Shown here piece after piece: positions 22,011 to 35,900 of a stretch of 64,000 nt of DNA. A program made the translations under genes and the position numbers. Positions within the stretch are counted from its first letter, which is position 1, and each line of letters starts with the position of its first letter. Where the stretch lies: the NCBI GenBank assembly GCA_034620365.1, contig JAQGEQ010000048.1, forward strand, positions 620,001-684,000, written 5' to 3'. The DNA is from Pegea sp. RAD2-039. Taxonomy: Eukaryota > Chordata > Thaliacea > Salpida > Salpidae. Under the pieces are notes generated by a model that saw only the letters and a program-made list of their open reading frames with translations, was not told the DNA's origin and ran no database searches.

Positions 22011-25000
22011 AATGAACATTTGATTTCAATTTTTTTTACTTAAATTTTTCTCAGCTAAAATATTTTCTTCAAATTGTATCATTTTGTTTTTTAATATTTT
22101 CAAAAGATTCTATTTATTTATTTTCGTCTTATTTGTTCAACACGTGGCTGCGAATTACAAATTCAACAGCTATTTTAGCGAACATGGAAAACTAGATACA
22201 ATTATAACATACTTTAAGTTGCAATAAATATGACCCTCACTTAATTGGCATTTTTACTGTCTTTTACTGTTTATATAATTCATATACATTCTAACTCGTA
22301 TTAAAATATAGCATATTGAAAAAAAGACTGCGTTTCTATTATCGGCAATTTGCTGCTACTAATTTCACTCTAAAACATTGATGTTGAAAGTCTTAAAATC
22401 TTTTTGAAGATGATATATAAAATTCTTGACAAAAGTTTAAATTGACAATTTTTTTGTTTGTTAGAAATTCAATAAAGAAATTTCATATTTTTATAAATTC
22501 TGTTAAATAAAATAGGCAAAGAAAATGTTTTCATTGTTTTTGCAAAATCGATAATTTAATATGCTTTTAATCTGTTTATCATTCAAAACTGTTTTTTTGT
22601 TGATAGCAGATAATGATCTTCATAAGCAGATATTTGACTTTTAATTTACTCAAATATAAAAGTTTTTACATAGTAATTTCTTCCAAATGCTTAGTATATT
22701 TCTGATTTTTTTAAATTCAGGCTTATTGTCAACTTAAGTCTTTTAATTTTATTTCAGAAGATAGTAACTATAAGAAATAGTAAAAGTTATCAACTTTATT
22801 CTCATGAAAACGTTAAAAAAGATTCAACAATCATATTATCACTTTTGTAGTCAAAAACGTTTGTCTGCATGCATTTGTCTAAATACTTATTTTTAAGCTT
22901 TTTTAAGTAGGAAGGGTTAGGGGTATTTAATAAATATATTCTACATTAAGTCAAACTTTTTAAAAAAAGTCCAACTTATTTAATCTTGACATAATATTCA
23001 AACATCAGCAGAAAAATAATGAGCTATAATTTCTAATTATATTTGAATGATAGATTAGTGTTAAGAAACAAAATAAGTTTTCTATCAAAAAAAGAATGTT
23101 ATAGTACTAATACACAAAAAAGTTTGCCTTATAAACTTTAATTAATACTTCTTATATTATTTTAAAAATATTTTTAATTAAATGTTTAAATTAATGTTTG
23201 AAGGAGACTTGAAAAATATTTTTGGCAATAATTCTATCTAGTAAATTATATTCCAAATGATCAAAAATGTACAAAAACAATTTCAGATATTGTTTAAACA
23301 TCCTTGGATCAGTATTTAAGTAAAAGCTTACATTGCTAAAGCTAAAAATTCTCAAAATACTTTTAGTATTAGAATTTTTTCACTGACTTAAAGCAATTTT
23401 TTTGTCATAATTTTTGCTGTGAGATGCAAAAACTTTTAAACAATAAACCTTTCTCTATAAAGTTTAAATGTATTTGAAGAATTTTTCATTTGTAATAATT
23501 TTTAGCCAACTATAAAAACGCTAAATGGAAATATTAAACATCAACTTAAATGTTTTATTTGTAAATCATTACAAGTCCAAAAGAAACTCAATACATTTAA
23601 ATTTTCAAGATATTAACTTCTACAGCTACATTACATTATTTTTCATCAAAAACTCGATTATATTACGTTCTTTATTTTGAATTCTTTGCTTAAAAAAACC
23701 TCAACTGACTACCAAAAATGAACAAAGTCATGAACTACTAACAGTCGATATCTATTAATAATGTATTTAACAATATTTTTTCTTAAAAAATTTTCTCATA
23801 AGCTTTTAAACTAACTGCATTTACAGCTACTTGTTCATACTATAAAATAATATCTATCAAGAGTTTTGAAATTACTTTTTAATTTCTTTGACAATAAACA
23901 TTATCAGTTTAATAGTAGTATTATTATTCATACCATTTTTTCTTATAGTTTCTCATAATCAATTTAATTTCAAATTTTTATGTCAATTAGACATTTTCAT
24001 GAAAAGCTTTTGTAGTTAATAGCATAAAAGATATAATAAAACCTTGAGTAGAATAACTAATCCAGCTGAAATCTTATGAGTAAATTTTCTTAGTTTTTAT
24101 AAGCATGACTTTTTGCTATACCTGCTTTTACACTTTGTAACTAGGTTGAACTTATAAATAAAATTAAAAAGTTTTTATTCACAATGATCAAACTAAGATT
24201 TATTTAAATTCCAAATTAACCAAAAAATTAAATAGACTCAGTTGTTGTTGAGGCAAATTTTTGATTTTATGAAGCTTTTGATTTAAAACTTTGACTGGAG
24301 ATACGTATAATGTTGACATTTCAATTCACCCTATAAATATAAGAGAGTCACGTTAGTAAACTTTGAAAAGGTTTGGACTTATCAAATGGTTCAGTAAACA
24401 ATCTTATTGAGTTGTATTTATATTCTTTTTATTTTTTTTCAAAAATAGTTTTTTTAATGTTATGCTTTACTATTAGCTTCCTATGCTTTGGAATTCTAAG
24501 ATAAATATAATGACACATTTGATGGACTAAAAGGCTATGTAATGATATCCTTGATAATCTCTAGATAATTTCAAAAAGTTTACATAATTTTCGAATTCAG
24601 TAAAGCTAAATTTATGATGGTTTCAACTATATTAGGTAACAGAAAACTAGAATATTTGAAAATAAAATTTTTAAGTCATTGTGAAAAGTTATGAATTAAC
24701 TAGGATTAATCTGTTGTCTATAATTAAATCGAAAGTATATAAAATCAAATATATAATTCAGTCTATTCATTTATTTTATGTCAAATCAGAGCTTTTATAG
24801 CGAACGCAAAACAATAATAACTGCAGAAAATAATGCACATTCTTAAGTACCACATTTCAACATCAGTTATGCAGAAATTTTTTGACTAGATTTGAATAAT
24901 AACATTAATTTAGTTTAAATGAAAGTATAAGATTCACTAGACCGCTCTTGAAATTTCTTTTAAACTTCGAGAAGTAAAGTAATATTTTCTAAAGTTATAG

Positions 25001-28000
25001 AAAATTTACATGTAGATAAATTTCTAATGAAATATATGGTAGAGTTTGGTCAATAATTAATTAAACTATATTTTACCAAGAAGACCAATTTAGAAGATTT
25101 CAACAATTACAATAAAAGTCGTAATGACTCTTAAAACAAGACATATTTCTTTTAGGAAGTATGTTTTTTCTAAGAGGTTAAAACATTATTTATCTTTTAT
25201 TATCTCAATTGACTTTTTGAGCAATAAATTAATAATTAACAATTGATTTTTTGCTGACTGATTACCTTGTCTATCTTAATATTAAATATAAAACTTTTAT
25301 CAGCTATAAAAGGTTTAATTAATTTTAAGAAAACTCACATAAAAATATAAAAGCTCATAATTTAGTTGTAGTTCATTTTTCAGTTTAAGACTTCTTAAAA
25401 AGCTGCTTGAACTTCTTTTACAGCTTCTGTGAGTTTATTAAAGCTTTTATATCACGAATGAAAATCCCAAATAGCGATGAAAGTTGTTTATTGGTTTAAA
25501 CATTTAATTTAGTTGACGGAAAGTAGGGTATCTTTTGTCTAGGTGATGTTTAAACCAACTTTGATGATTTTGTTGAGAGTTTGTAGGAATAAAATATTCT
25601 TGATAAGCTTTTCAAATATAAACTAAGTATATTGTAAATTGGAAGATATTTTATTTACTTCAAATGATTGTTTGCTTCAGTAGTAAACTTGAAACCTAGT
25701 TCTATTTCAAATGCAAGAAAACTCAATTTATTTACAACCAAAATAACGAAGTTACAAAGTAATTGAAACTGTCAGAAACAATTTTTGTAATTTAAACATA
25801 TTATCTTTAAAATATTGAAAAAAAATAATAATTATAAAGCTATTCAAAAATAATCTCAATTTAATCAAAAGCAAAATAGATAGATGTTCAAAAACTAATT
25901 TAGTTATTATAAAACGTTGGAATATTATTGTAGTTCATTTGTTTTTAACATAATGAAACAATAAAAATCTGTAAAATTCACTGACTTAAAGAACAAATAA
26001 GAGATTTAATGGTTAGAAGTAAGTTAAAAATACTTTTTTATGTATTTTACTACAACTAATATTGTGTTAGAGCAAAAATATAACTGTTTTATAGCAACAA
26101 AACTCGGGATAACTTAAATGACAAGTTGGTTAATTAACTAAACATTTTGGAATCTATATGGGGCTTACAAGAAAGTAAACAAACCTTTTAAAATAAGTTC
26201 ATATATAGTCAAAAATTTTATTGCTTGTAAAACCTTTTAAGAAATTTCTCTTGCAAAATAAAGCGCCATTGATAATTTCAAGTCCTTCAAAATGTTTATC
26301 TCTAAACATCAGATAGTTGTTTACAACTTGTTGAATATGCAAAATGTTATATTCTAATTGTTTAAAAGTTTCTATTTTAAGTATGTTGTTAAATAAGTTT
26401 TTTAATAACATAAACAGACATTTTTTAAGAACTAAAGTAATATATATATAGCATTTTTCTACGTTTCTGGTATGCTTGTTAAATATAATGACTAGTACAA
26501 TGACCTCATAAATTTATCGTTTTTTTCACCGACGTTTTACTACTTCTAGCACAAACAAACAAAAATTTTATTTTCAGGTACATGGCAAAAAAATTAATTA
26601 AGAATCTGGTAAACAAAAAATTTTACAATTTAAGTAAGAAATGGTCTAAATTTGAAATATAAAACTTGCTATCAATATTCTGATAGATAAGTCCTGCTTT
26701 TCGATTCCTCGTTTTCCAAAATAAAAGTTGAAGAGCTTGAGTTAATTATTGAGGAAACTGTTAGAGGTAAATCACTTTTTGTTAAAGCAATTAACTTTAT
26801 TATAAATAAGTTTTGTTACCAAACTTTAAATAATTTTTAAATTGAAAAACGTTGAAAAAATATGATCAAAATTGAATAAAAATTTAAGATTACCAACGAT
26901 TGTTAGCTTATGAGCTAGCATCGTGAAAGTTTTAATACTTTTATATGTTACCAATTTATCGTGGATACGTTGATCACTTATTAGATGCCTTTCAAAGTCT
27001 TTCATCTTAAGTAATCAAAAAAATCTACATTTATTTACAACAACAAAATTCGTTGTAAAATCTTTGTTACATAACATCTATCATTTTAACTTTAAACTTA
27101 TTTTTATACGAAATAAACAATTATGCCAACAAAAGTCTAAAATGTCAATTGTTCTCTACGAAAATTTATTGTAAAACCACAAATTATAAAACAGTTTAAA
27201 ACTTGACTTACTCTCTACTGATAACGATATCTAAATAAGTGAATTACTTACTTTGAAAACTAACTAATATCGAAAAAAAAAACTTTCTAAGCATAAGAAT
27301 CTAACCTTTTTATAAGTTTTCTTTTAGTATTTATGAAAATGTCAGTAAAATGTCACACAAATGTTCAGATCTGATTCTACGATTAGACTTGAATTGGATG
27401 TGTCATCGGATGCATTTGCTCTGCTCTCATCACCATAATGACCTTCTAATTTTGCTTACATCCATGTGACTATAATTCTGTTGATCTTTTAGTTGAGCAG
27501 TTGACTTATATTTCTATTATTTGTAGTCATCAATTACTTTCAAAGTCACCGTGTAAATTTACTATTGGCGATAACAACTTGTGTTTACTTTTGCTGACTT
27601 TGATTTTGTTTGAAGCCGAAATGAACTTAACTGAAAAATGCTTCAGATGAATTGTTTTATGAATAACTTCAGATAATAAATTTAGGCAATTCTGATTTGC
27701 TTTCACCTTTGTACATATAACAAAGCATATTACATTTGAAAATCGTTTATATTACAAACAGTCTAAATAAAATATAGAAGCAGCTTAATTTCACCCGAAG
27801 AAAATTCAAGAAAGCTTTCTAAAAAATTACCTCAAATTCTAAAGTACCTTGGATTTTATTCAATTCAACTTATGAATAAATATGATAAACTTATATCGGG
27901 GAATTCAGTTATTTTGTGTGCTATACATTACAATGGTATTTTTTGTGAAATTTTATTTCAACAACACTAAACAGCAAAAAATACTTTCGAAAAAAAAAGA

Positions 28001-28193
28001 TACATTCCGTGTAAATTTACTTTAGTAATCATCAGTAGCTCGAATAAATCTCAAGAGATAGGTTTGTGTATTTGAAAGTTATGTTAAAAAATAGTTTTGT
28101 AAGTTAAAAAACTTTCTTTCCAGCATTTATGGTAGATAAAGTAAGATAATGAATTTATAATATGAGGTGAAAATATTTTTACTTTAATTTATT
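22011..28193. other. Long gene-poor AT-rich stretch
   Basis: Over 6 kb without a gene I can defend. Short open frames, such as 26199-26411 minus, have AT-biased composition and no splice context. The one exon-like item is a Ser/Asp/Asn-rich minus-strand frame at 27342-27454, ending in TGA and with less extreme composition than its surroundings. It could belong to the follistatin-like gene to its right, but the frame phases do not connect in any way I could find. Confidence 0.5.
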
Positions 28194-29934
28194 TCATGAT
28201 ATATAAGCAGTTCTATCTTGAAGTTTAATTTCAGCAGAGGAGACATCTAAACACAAACGAGTAAACAAGTCCAATGTTTCATTGTGGTGACTTCTAAATT
28301 CCATTACTTTCTGCAAGTATAAGACACAAATTTCTACTTACTAAAGTTTGAGTTATAATTTACAATAATTGAATAAATAGTTTATAAAATTTTCTGAATC
28401 AGTTTTTCTTTTAGGTTAAAATGTTTATCGAATTTCCAAGCTCTTTAGAGTGCTCTGTTAATGCGTATGCGTGGCTTATTAAAAGCAATCATTTCCGCTG
28501 TAACCTTATTGAAAATTTTGACCAACGAAACTAATTTAATCAATTCCATATCATAGAAAGTGTAATTATGAAAATACATTCCCAATTAATTGAACTTTAT
28601 ATGGCAGATAATGTAGTTGACGCAGTTCACCTTGACTTTATTTATTCTTAAAGACTAAAACTGAAGTTGGACCATCAAAAGTTAAAATGTGATTTATTTC
28701 AAAGCATTTTGTTTTGTCAACTTACTTGCAGTATACATCATAAGAATCACTTTGGTGCTGCATACAAATTTCATCAGAGTTACAAGGATTTCTTGTGCTT
28801 AACTCACATCTTACATAATCATAAAAAGGACGTGCTGAAAAATGAAACTAAAATTATTGGATTAATTAAATTTATAATATTTTAAATATCCGAACACACC
28901 AACAAAACTTTTATATAAACAAATAATGATAAAACTAGATGCACTCACGTTTACAAGGCTTAGAACAATGATTTTCACAGGTTATGCGAATGGGTGCCTG
29001 TCTGAGACATTCATGATAAAGAACACACCATTCGTTATAATATGATCTGAAGAAGAACTTATTTGTTAAGTCTTTCAATTATACTGCATCGAATTAATAA
29101 TAAAACATAAATGCTGATTTATATTTTGGTATTTTTAAGAATTTATCAAAAGTATTAACAATTTTGTTGAGTGAGAAAAACTAAAAATAAAAAAAAAGTT
29201 TCATAGCTTTTCTTAACTTACTAATATGAAATTGATAAGCAATAATAGTAGTTTTGAAAAAAGCTGATATTTTTCAAATTGAGTAAAAATACAAAAAATA
29301 TGAAACACCATTTGATGCAGACATCATTCAAAACTCATGCAAGCGAGATTTCATTTGCTCATTTTTTTTGACATAAAAGTTAAATTTACAGAAAACAGCC
29401 TTTCTTTGAACTTTATGAAATATTTTTTAAAATTGCCTGATTGTGATAAGCTACAAATATTTGACTAAATAAGAAATTTATTATAAGTTTCATGTCACTA
29501 TAAAATAATTTTAGCATTATGTATTACAATGACAAAATGTTCACTTTAAAACTAACAAAAGTTTATGCTGTAAAATATATTAAAGATCGAAAAAATAAAA
29601 TGAATTTATTAAATCAGTTAATATTGGAAATTAAAAAAGTTTCTAATAAATACCTTCCAGTGTCATGGCTACACAACACTTCTTCAGGTTTACTGTAACA
29701 GCGAAGTTTACAAACACAAACGTAATCAGTTAGTCTATATCCACTCATCATCAGATAGAAAAACCGTTCATAATTTTCCACACGGACACACTCGCCTCCA
29801 TAACCGCATGATGTGTAGTCATTTGGGTCACAAGGTTGTGTACTTAAAGTTGTTGCAGTATTTAAGTTTACAACGAGCAAAAGTAGAAGTCCCTCTGCAG
29901 CTTTTGAGCGAAGTGGTCTTCTTTGAAAAATCAT
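28194..29934 (-). CDS. Secreted follistatin-like (FOLN/Kazal) protein, 3' end uncertain
   Basis: Three minus-strand exons are well supported: 29934-29654, 29046-28949 and 28834 to 28737 or 28726. The ATG at 29934 opens a basic N-terminus and a hydrophobic run (GLLLLLVV), a likely signal peptide. Next comes an EGF-like FOLN unit with CDPNDYTSCGYGGECV and a closing CVC, then a Kazal-type unit (VLCSHD, YYNEWCVLYHEC, ending ITCENHC). Exon 3 holds a second FOLN-like unit (CELSTRNPCNSDEIC). FOLN plus Kazal is the follistatin domain of extracellular proteins such as follistatin, SPARC-like proteins and agrin. The 3' end is unclear. The strong donor GTAAGT after 28726 puts the last exon (from 28310) out of frame within a few codons. 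The weaker donor GTATAC after 28737 joins it in phase 0, and the model then ends at TGA 28194 (about 197 residues). No orthologue name is assigned. Confidence 0.68.
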
Positions 29935-32900
29935 TACAAAATTTTATTTTTATTGACTTTATAAAACTAAAAACAAACCATTTATTAGTTATCTAATAAT
30001 TTTGATTAAAGTTGTTAGTTATTTTAATTCATTTAAAATGTTAGTTAACTATCAATATACTGCTGTTAATTTCTAACTTGAAAAAAATGAAATTATAGAA
30101 TTCCTTTGATGAAAGTAAAAACTGAACTATTATCTCCAAGCCATCATATTAAAAAAATTGTATAAATTAAATTATCTAGAGCATCTAAAACATTGAAAAT
30201 GTAAAATAATGAAATGAACTTCTTCAAAATCATCCAACTCTTTTATATGCAAAAGTTGTTTTTTTCTTTTCCGGCACTAATAAGAGAATTAAAAAGATTT
30301 TTCTGAAGCTAACTTCTCTCTGGCTCCTACATTTTGATTTGAAATGCTTCAAACATTTTTCCTCAATCAAAACAATAAAAATGATCATTTTTGAAAAGAT
30401 AAAATAAAATTAAAGCTACAATTTGTATAAGAAGTTCATTTTTTTGAAAAAAGTGTTGTGAATTTGTATATTACAAAAAAATTATATAGATAAATAAAAA
30501 AAACTTTGTTGTCTCTCGGCTACAGCAATGATGATAAGATTGTTAATTATTTTATATAAATTTTATACTTTTAATCTATAAAAGCTATTGTCTTACTTTC
30601 TCCAAATTTATATTTTTCTTAAAAAGAAATTTGATAAAAAAGACAACTAGCGAATTATAAAAATATTTTTATATAATTATAGAATAACTTTAATCGTTAT
30701 TAATAATGTTAATTTTTTTAGTAAGCAATTAAAGACTATCAATTTTTTAACATTTTTCATCAATATTCATAAAATATAGATAAAGTACATTATATTCATT
30801 TAATAATATCATATTTTTGTTTTATCAATTTGAATTTGCAGACTCAAGTAGTTTTTAAGATATACTAATTATTGATCAGACTTAGACAACAAATTATTTA
30901 TCAGTTCGCTTTTATTTCAATTCTCAATTAAACTTAATTATAATCACTCAATATATCATAACAAGATGATTTGATCTTAACTTAAAAGGATTTACTGTTT
31001 AGAAAGTTTGATAAAACATGTCAGTTACGAGACTAATAGTCTCCTCTCTAAGTTATCTTAGAAATAGATGAAAACGCAAAAAAGAAAGTGATATAGTCCC
31101 AGATTTACAGATAAATCATATTTTTATGATAATATCATAAAAGAAACAAATACTATGTTTTCAGTTGCTATATTTACAGTCCATCGTTTCATAGGGAAAC
31201 CAACAAACGCGTTTGCAATTTTTTTAAACTTTCTTACAGTTTTGTTGACGTTATAGAAACTTTCTTAAATTATTTTAATAGTTTTTTTTTTATAATTTTA
31301 ATCTATTGAGTAAACATTTAAAATAGTTATAAACTAATGTTAGAACGGATTGTAGCAAATACATGAAACCGAAAAATATTTTTTAATAAGTAGATAAAAG
31401 CATTAAACTGTAACAAATTGATAACAGTCATTTAAACATAATTTCTTCAATTATTTATCTAAATTAGAATTAATAGGATGTTTATTTCATTTACTTGTTC
31501 TCGTTATACGAGAGTATTATCACTACACAATTCCTCCATTTACAAAACGTAAGCAATAAGTGAGATCAAAGTGCTTTTGAAGTGGATAGATAATAAGATA
31601 GTGAAACAGTATTTATTATACTTACACAACAATCACTTAAAATGTAATTAAAGCAGCTTTGATAACAATACGTTAAATGTTTTTCTTCAAACTTAAACTT
31701 TTTTTCATAAAAGCTTTAATAAATACTGTAACAACTTATATTATCAACTTTCGATAGAAATATATTTCGTTAAATTTTGGTAAAATTCGATTATTTTTAA
31801 ATGTGCTTTATTTTGCATATACAATCTACCAATATTAGTTTAAACTTGGTTATATACCTGGTAATATAAGATGGCTAAATAATAGATAATTTTTGCAAAA
31901 TAGAGCTATGATTAACAAAAATAATCTAATATTTATTCTAAAAATAAATTTATATCTGCTTGCTAGTTCTAAAAGCCCATTAATCAAATACAATTTAAAT
32001 GAAGATAATTAATTAATAATTTAATAAAACAACAATGCAGTATTAAGTCATAGCATAAAATAGATATAAAAAATTATTACCTTAAATCAGAAATCTTTTT
32101 AGTAGTTAAAAGTTATATTAAGCTTAAGTCAACAAGTTAAAGATAGAATCACCGAGAGCTAACATCTCAATTTATTTATATTATTGAGACTTCTCAATGT
32201 AATCTCTAATTAATGTTGCATTATTTAGACTGATGTGGCTTTATCGCGCTTTAAAACCTTCTTCTAATTCTTATCTCATTTTATAACGTTATAGTACATT
32301 AGTAATATTTTATTAACGCATCACAGCATTGAAGCAACTAAAGTTTATTTACAGAAACAAGTCCTACTACCAAATAAGAATGCCTTGCTTATATGTGCTA
32401 TTGTATACTATAAAATTGCATATACATTAATACTCAGTATTGCTTAATGGGTAAAACATAATTTCAAATAAAAACATCTTTTACTTTTATATGAGATCAT
32501 TAAATATCTAACCTTGTTTAACCTTTGATCCAAAATTTTTACTAAGTAAATTACTTAAGCATAATTTGTATTCAAGTTTTGTATTTAATATCAAAAATAG
32601 AAACAATTGAATTCTTAATCTAGCTTATATATTCGATTTGCAGATTTGCAATGTCTAAATTTTCTTTGTCAGGTATTGCTTCAATTCAAATTGCTTTAAA
32701 AGACTTTGTTTTTGAACTTTGATTTTGAAAATTATACTATTGATTAAGTGATGGTTTATGATAACTTAGTTTGTACCAAAAGCTTTGCCACCAAAAATCA
32801 ATTAGTTAATAAAAGCTATTTGGCTAAAATCAAATTTCCAAAGTTTTGATTTGTCGAGAATTTAGTTTCTATTCTAACTTGTTCTATATACAAATTAGGA

Positions 32901-35900
32901 CTTGATGTTTGAAATTGATTAATTGCTTTAGTATTAGCCTTTTGGTTTAGAATATTTGCTTCGTCTAAATGCCTGACCATTTTTAAAGTTTTTCAAAACA
33001 AAAAAAATCAATTTTGTATTATAAATTATGCCATATATTTACAATGAAAACTAGTATAACTTGATAAGATATTTCAAGTTGTCATTTGCAATAGCAATTA
33101 ATGTCAATCATAAGATATTTGATTAATAGTTTAAAACCTATGCATAAAATCAAAAATTAATTTCTTTTACTATGATGTTGTTGTCTTAATACTAATTATT
33201 TTTGCTGTTAGTTAACATGTTAAAACATAACACACTTAAAATACATTTGAATTTAGTTAATAAATCGTTGATTTTGTTTTTTTTTCTCTTCATTAACTCA
33301 CTTAGCTTATTTATCTAGTAAAAGACTATCTTTTAAACCAATGGTAGAGAAATTACAGTTAAATTAAAATAAATATTCATTTCATTTTTATCATCAAACG
33401 CCACTTATTTTATAAATATAAAAATCATATATATATAGTTTGAATAAAGACTATCTTCTTGAAATTTAAGTTCTAAACCCAAGAGAAACTGCCCTTTTTA
33501 TCAAGTTGTAAGTGATGAAGAAACTATAAATAAAGAGTTTTAAAAATAATTTCGCAAGAGTTGGACAAATTCCAGTCTTGTAAGCGAATCATATAGTCAA
33601 AGTAATAAATTCAAATAAATTGCTAAATAAAAGAATATCTTTTTAAAATGTTATTTTTATCCAGTTTGTATTGTTCAATTGAGTGAACCATTTTTAAACT
33701 TTTTCAAGTCTATGACTATATTATAAATTTATTGATGTTTACAATTAATAATCCTAAAATCTATTTAAGTATCATAAGAACTACATAATTTACTAATGTA
33801 AGTTATTTGGGGGTTGAAACTTTGGTATACATTGTTATGGGTGAAATAAAAATAATCCGAAAAGTTAAAAAGTTTTGAAACTATCAGTTGATATACAAAG
33901 ATTTATTGCAATTTGTATAAACTAAGAATTGAAATTGTGACATTTTATTAAAACGCAATCAAATTTTACGATTAAACAAATATCTTCAGTGTCTTAGTGA
34001 GAAAAGCGAAAAGAATAATATCATATTAGAAAAATATTTTACTTCATGCACCATTTTGAACACAATCCAGTTTTTAATTATATTATTAGATTTGCTGTTA
34101 TCTTTATCTTATGAGTCACAAACAATTGTTTATGTTCATTCGGAATTTTTTATTGATAAAATCAAACCAAAGTGCTCAAATAATGATTTTATTACTTCAA
34201 TGAATGGAAAATCTTGCATTATTCATTTTATTACATTTTTGTACGTTTGTTTGAACTGTCACTAGTACATTAATATTTTATGCTTGATTTTTAAAAATCC
34301 ATTAGGAAATTTGACTTCTTTAAAATTTGAAAGTTCCTGAAAATTCCATTTAAGATGTTTTCGTTGTTTATGATTTAATTTCATCTAACTTCAAACAATA
34401 AAGAAAAGGAATGGTATTACTAGAACTAGATTGAACGATAACTTCAAAAACTTTTGAAAGATATCATTTTTAGATTAGTAATTATTGTTTTACTTTATAA
34501 AAGTATATCATATGAAAAAAATATCATAGAATTATTAGTATATAGTTTATATCTCAAAAAAAAAATTGTGAAAAATTTTTGTTTAAAGAGTAAAATGTTA
34601 AAGAATTCATTTTTCAAAAGTGTATATGCATCATTAGTCTAAATCAAATATATGCATTAAACATAGAAAATTTATTTTAAGTTTTTGTCTCAAGAGCTTT
34701 TGTATATTTTTGTAATTAATTATAATCATCTTCAATAGGCTTATCATTTTCTACTACTCCTTTAAAATTAGTTTCTTCAACTCAAAGTCAACTTTGAACA
34801 CATTTTATAGATAAAAAATGATCAGAAGCTGTTAAGACAAAGATTTAATACTTATATAATTATTCAAAATAAGTTGAAAATTACTTCTGATAGCTATTAT
34901 TTACTTTTTGCCAAATGAATATTGGCGGGGAAACACTAAAAATAAAACGATTGTAGTACTTATTTAATCGCTTAGCCAAATAGCTTAGATGATACACTAC
35001 TTCCTTAAGATCTCTATATAAATATATACTTAGTGGTATTTAATGGATCTTATATGGAAGCCATAGTATTTATTAGGAGGAAAATACGACAATAAAATTT
35101 TAGATGTAGGGATATATCATCTTATTAAATTAAATATGATTGACATTTAGTTTTATAAGAGACTTTTTACAAGTTTTTCAGAAAATAATATTATTTCAGT
35201 TGGTAGTAGTTCAAGTTAACTTATAAAAATATTTAAAGGTTAGATTTATGATCAGATTTATTTGGATTTACGTTTATTTACACTTTGATAAACGCTTCCT
35301 CGTCAGTTATCTAAATATTGGTTGAAGGTTAATTGAATTTTAAAGAATTTTCTACAAACAAGTCAACATAAAGTAAATAAAATTTCACAAGTAAAGCTGA
35401 TGAAAAAATGACTCTGTAAATTAACTAAATTATTTTTAATGTTGATCAATTACTTATTAACTTTTTGACACTAATAAAATGTTCAAATCATATTAGGATT
35501 TTTTCTTTGTATTTCTAACTTTTAATCTTTAAAAAAGTTTGGGTAAAAACTATTTTTGTTCATCTTTTGTGGTTTTTCGGATTAAATAACAGATATAAAA
35601 CACACAAACTTAGTTAAATCGCAACTCTTTTGTAATCGAAATATCTATATCAGAAATAAATAAATATTTTTTACAATCAATTAAAAATAAATGTTGATTT
35701 AAAAATAAATGGAAAATTTTTAAACCAGTTTTTCTGTATGTTTCTGATTGTTAAACTTAATTTTTTTATAAATACTTAAATATTTATAAATAATATAAAT
35801 AGATAATATTTAAGATTTTCACTTTAATACAATTATATTTGTATATTAAGATAATCCAGATCAAAGTCAATTTAATTTTTACTTGATTTAAATATTAATT

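Noticed and set aside
21794..22015. 73-codon plus-strand open frame
   Set aside because: It lies in the body of SINE copy A.
34056..34265. Signal-peptide-like 69-codon frame
   Set aside because: It starts at TTG, not ATG; the hydrophobic start is typical of AT-rich chance frames and no splice partners are visible.
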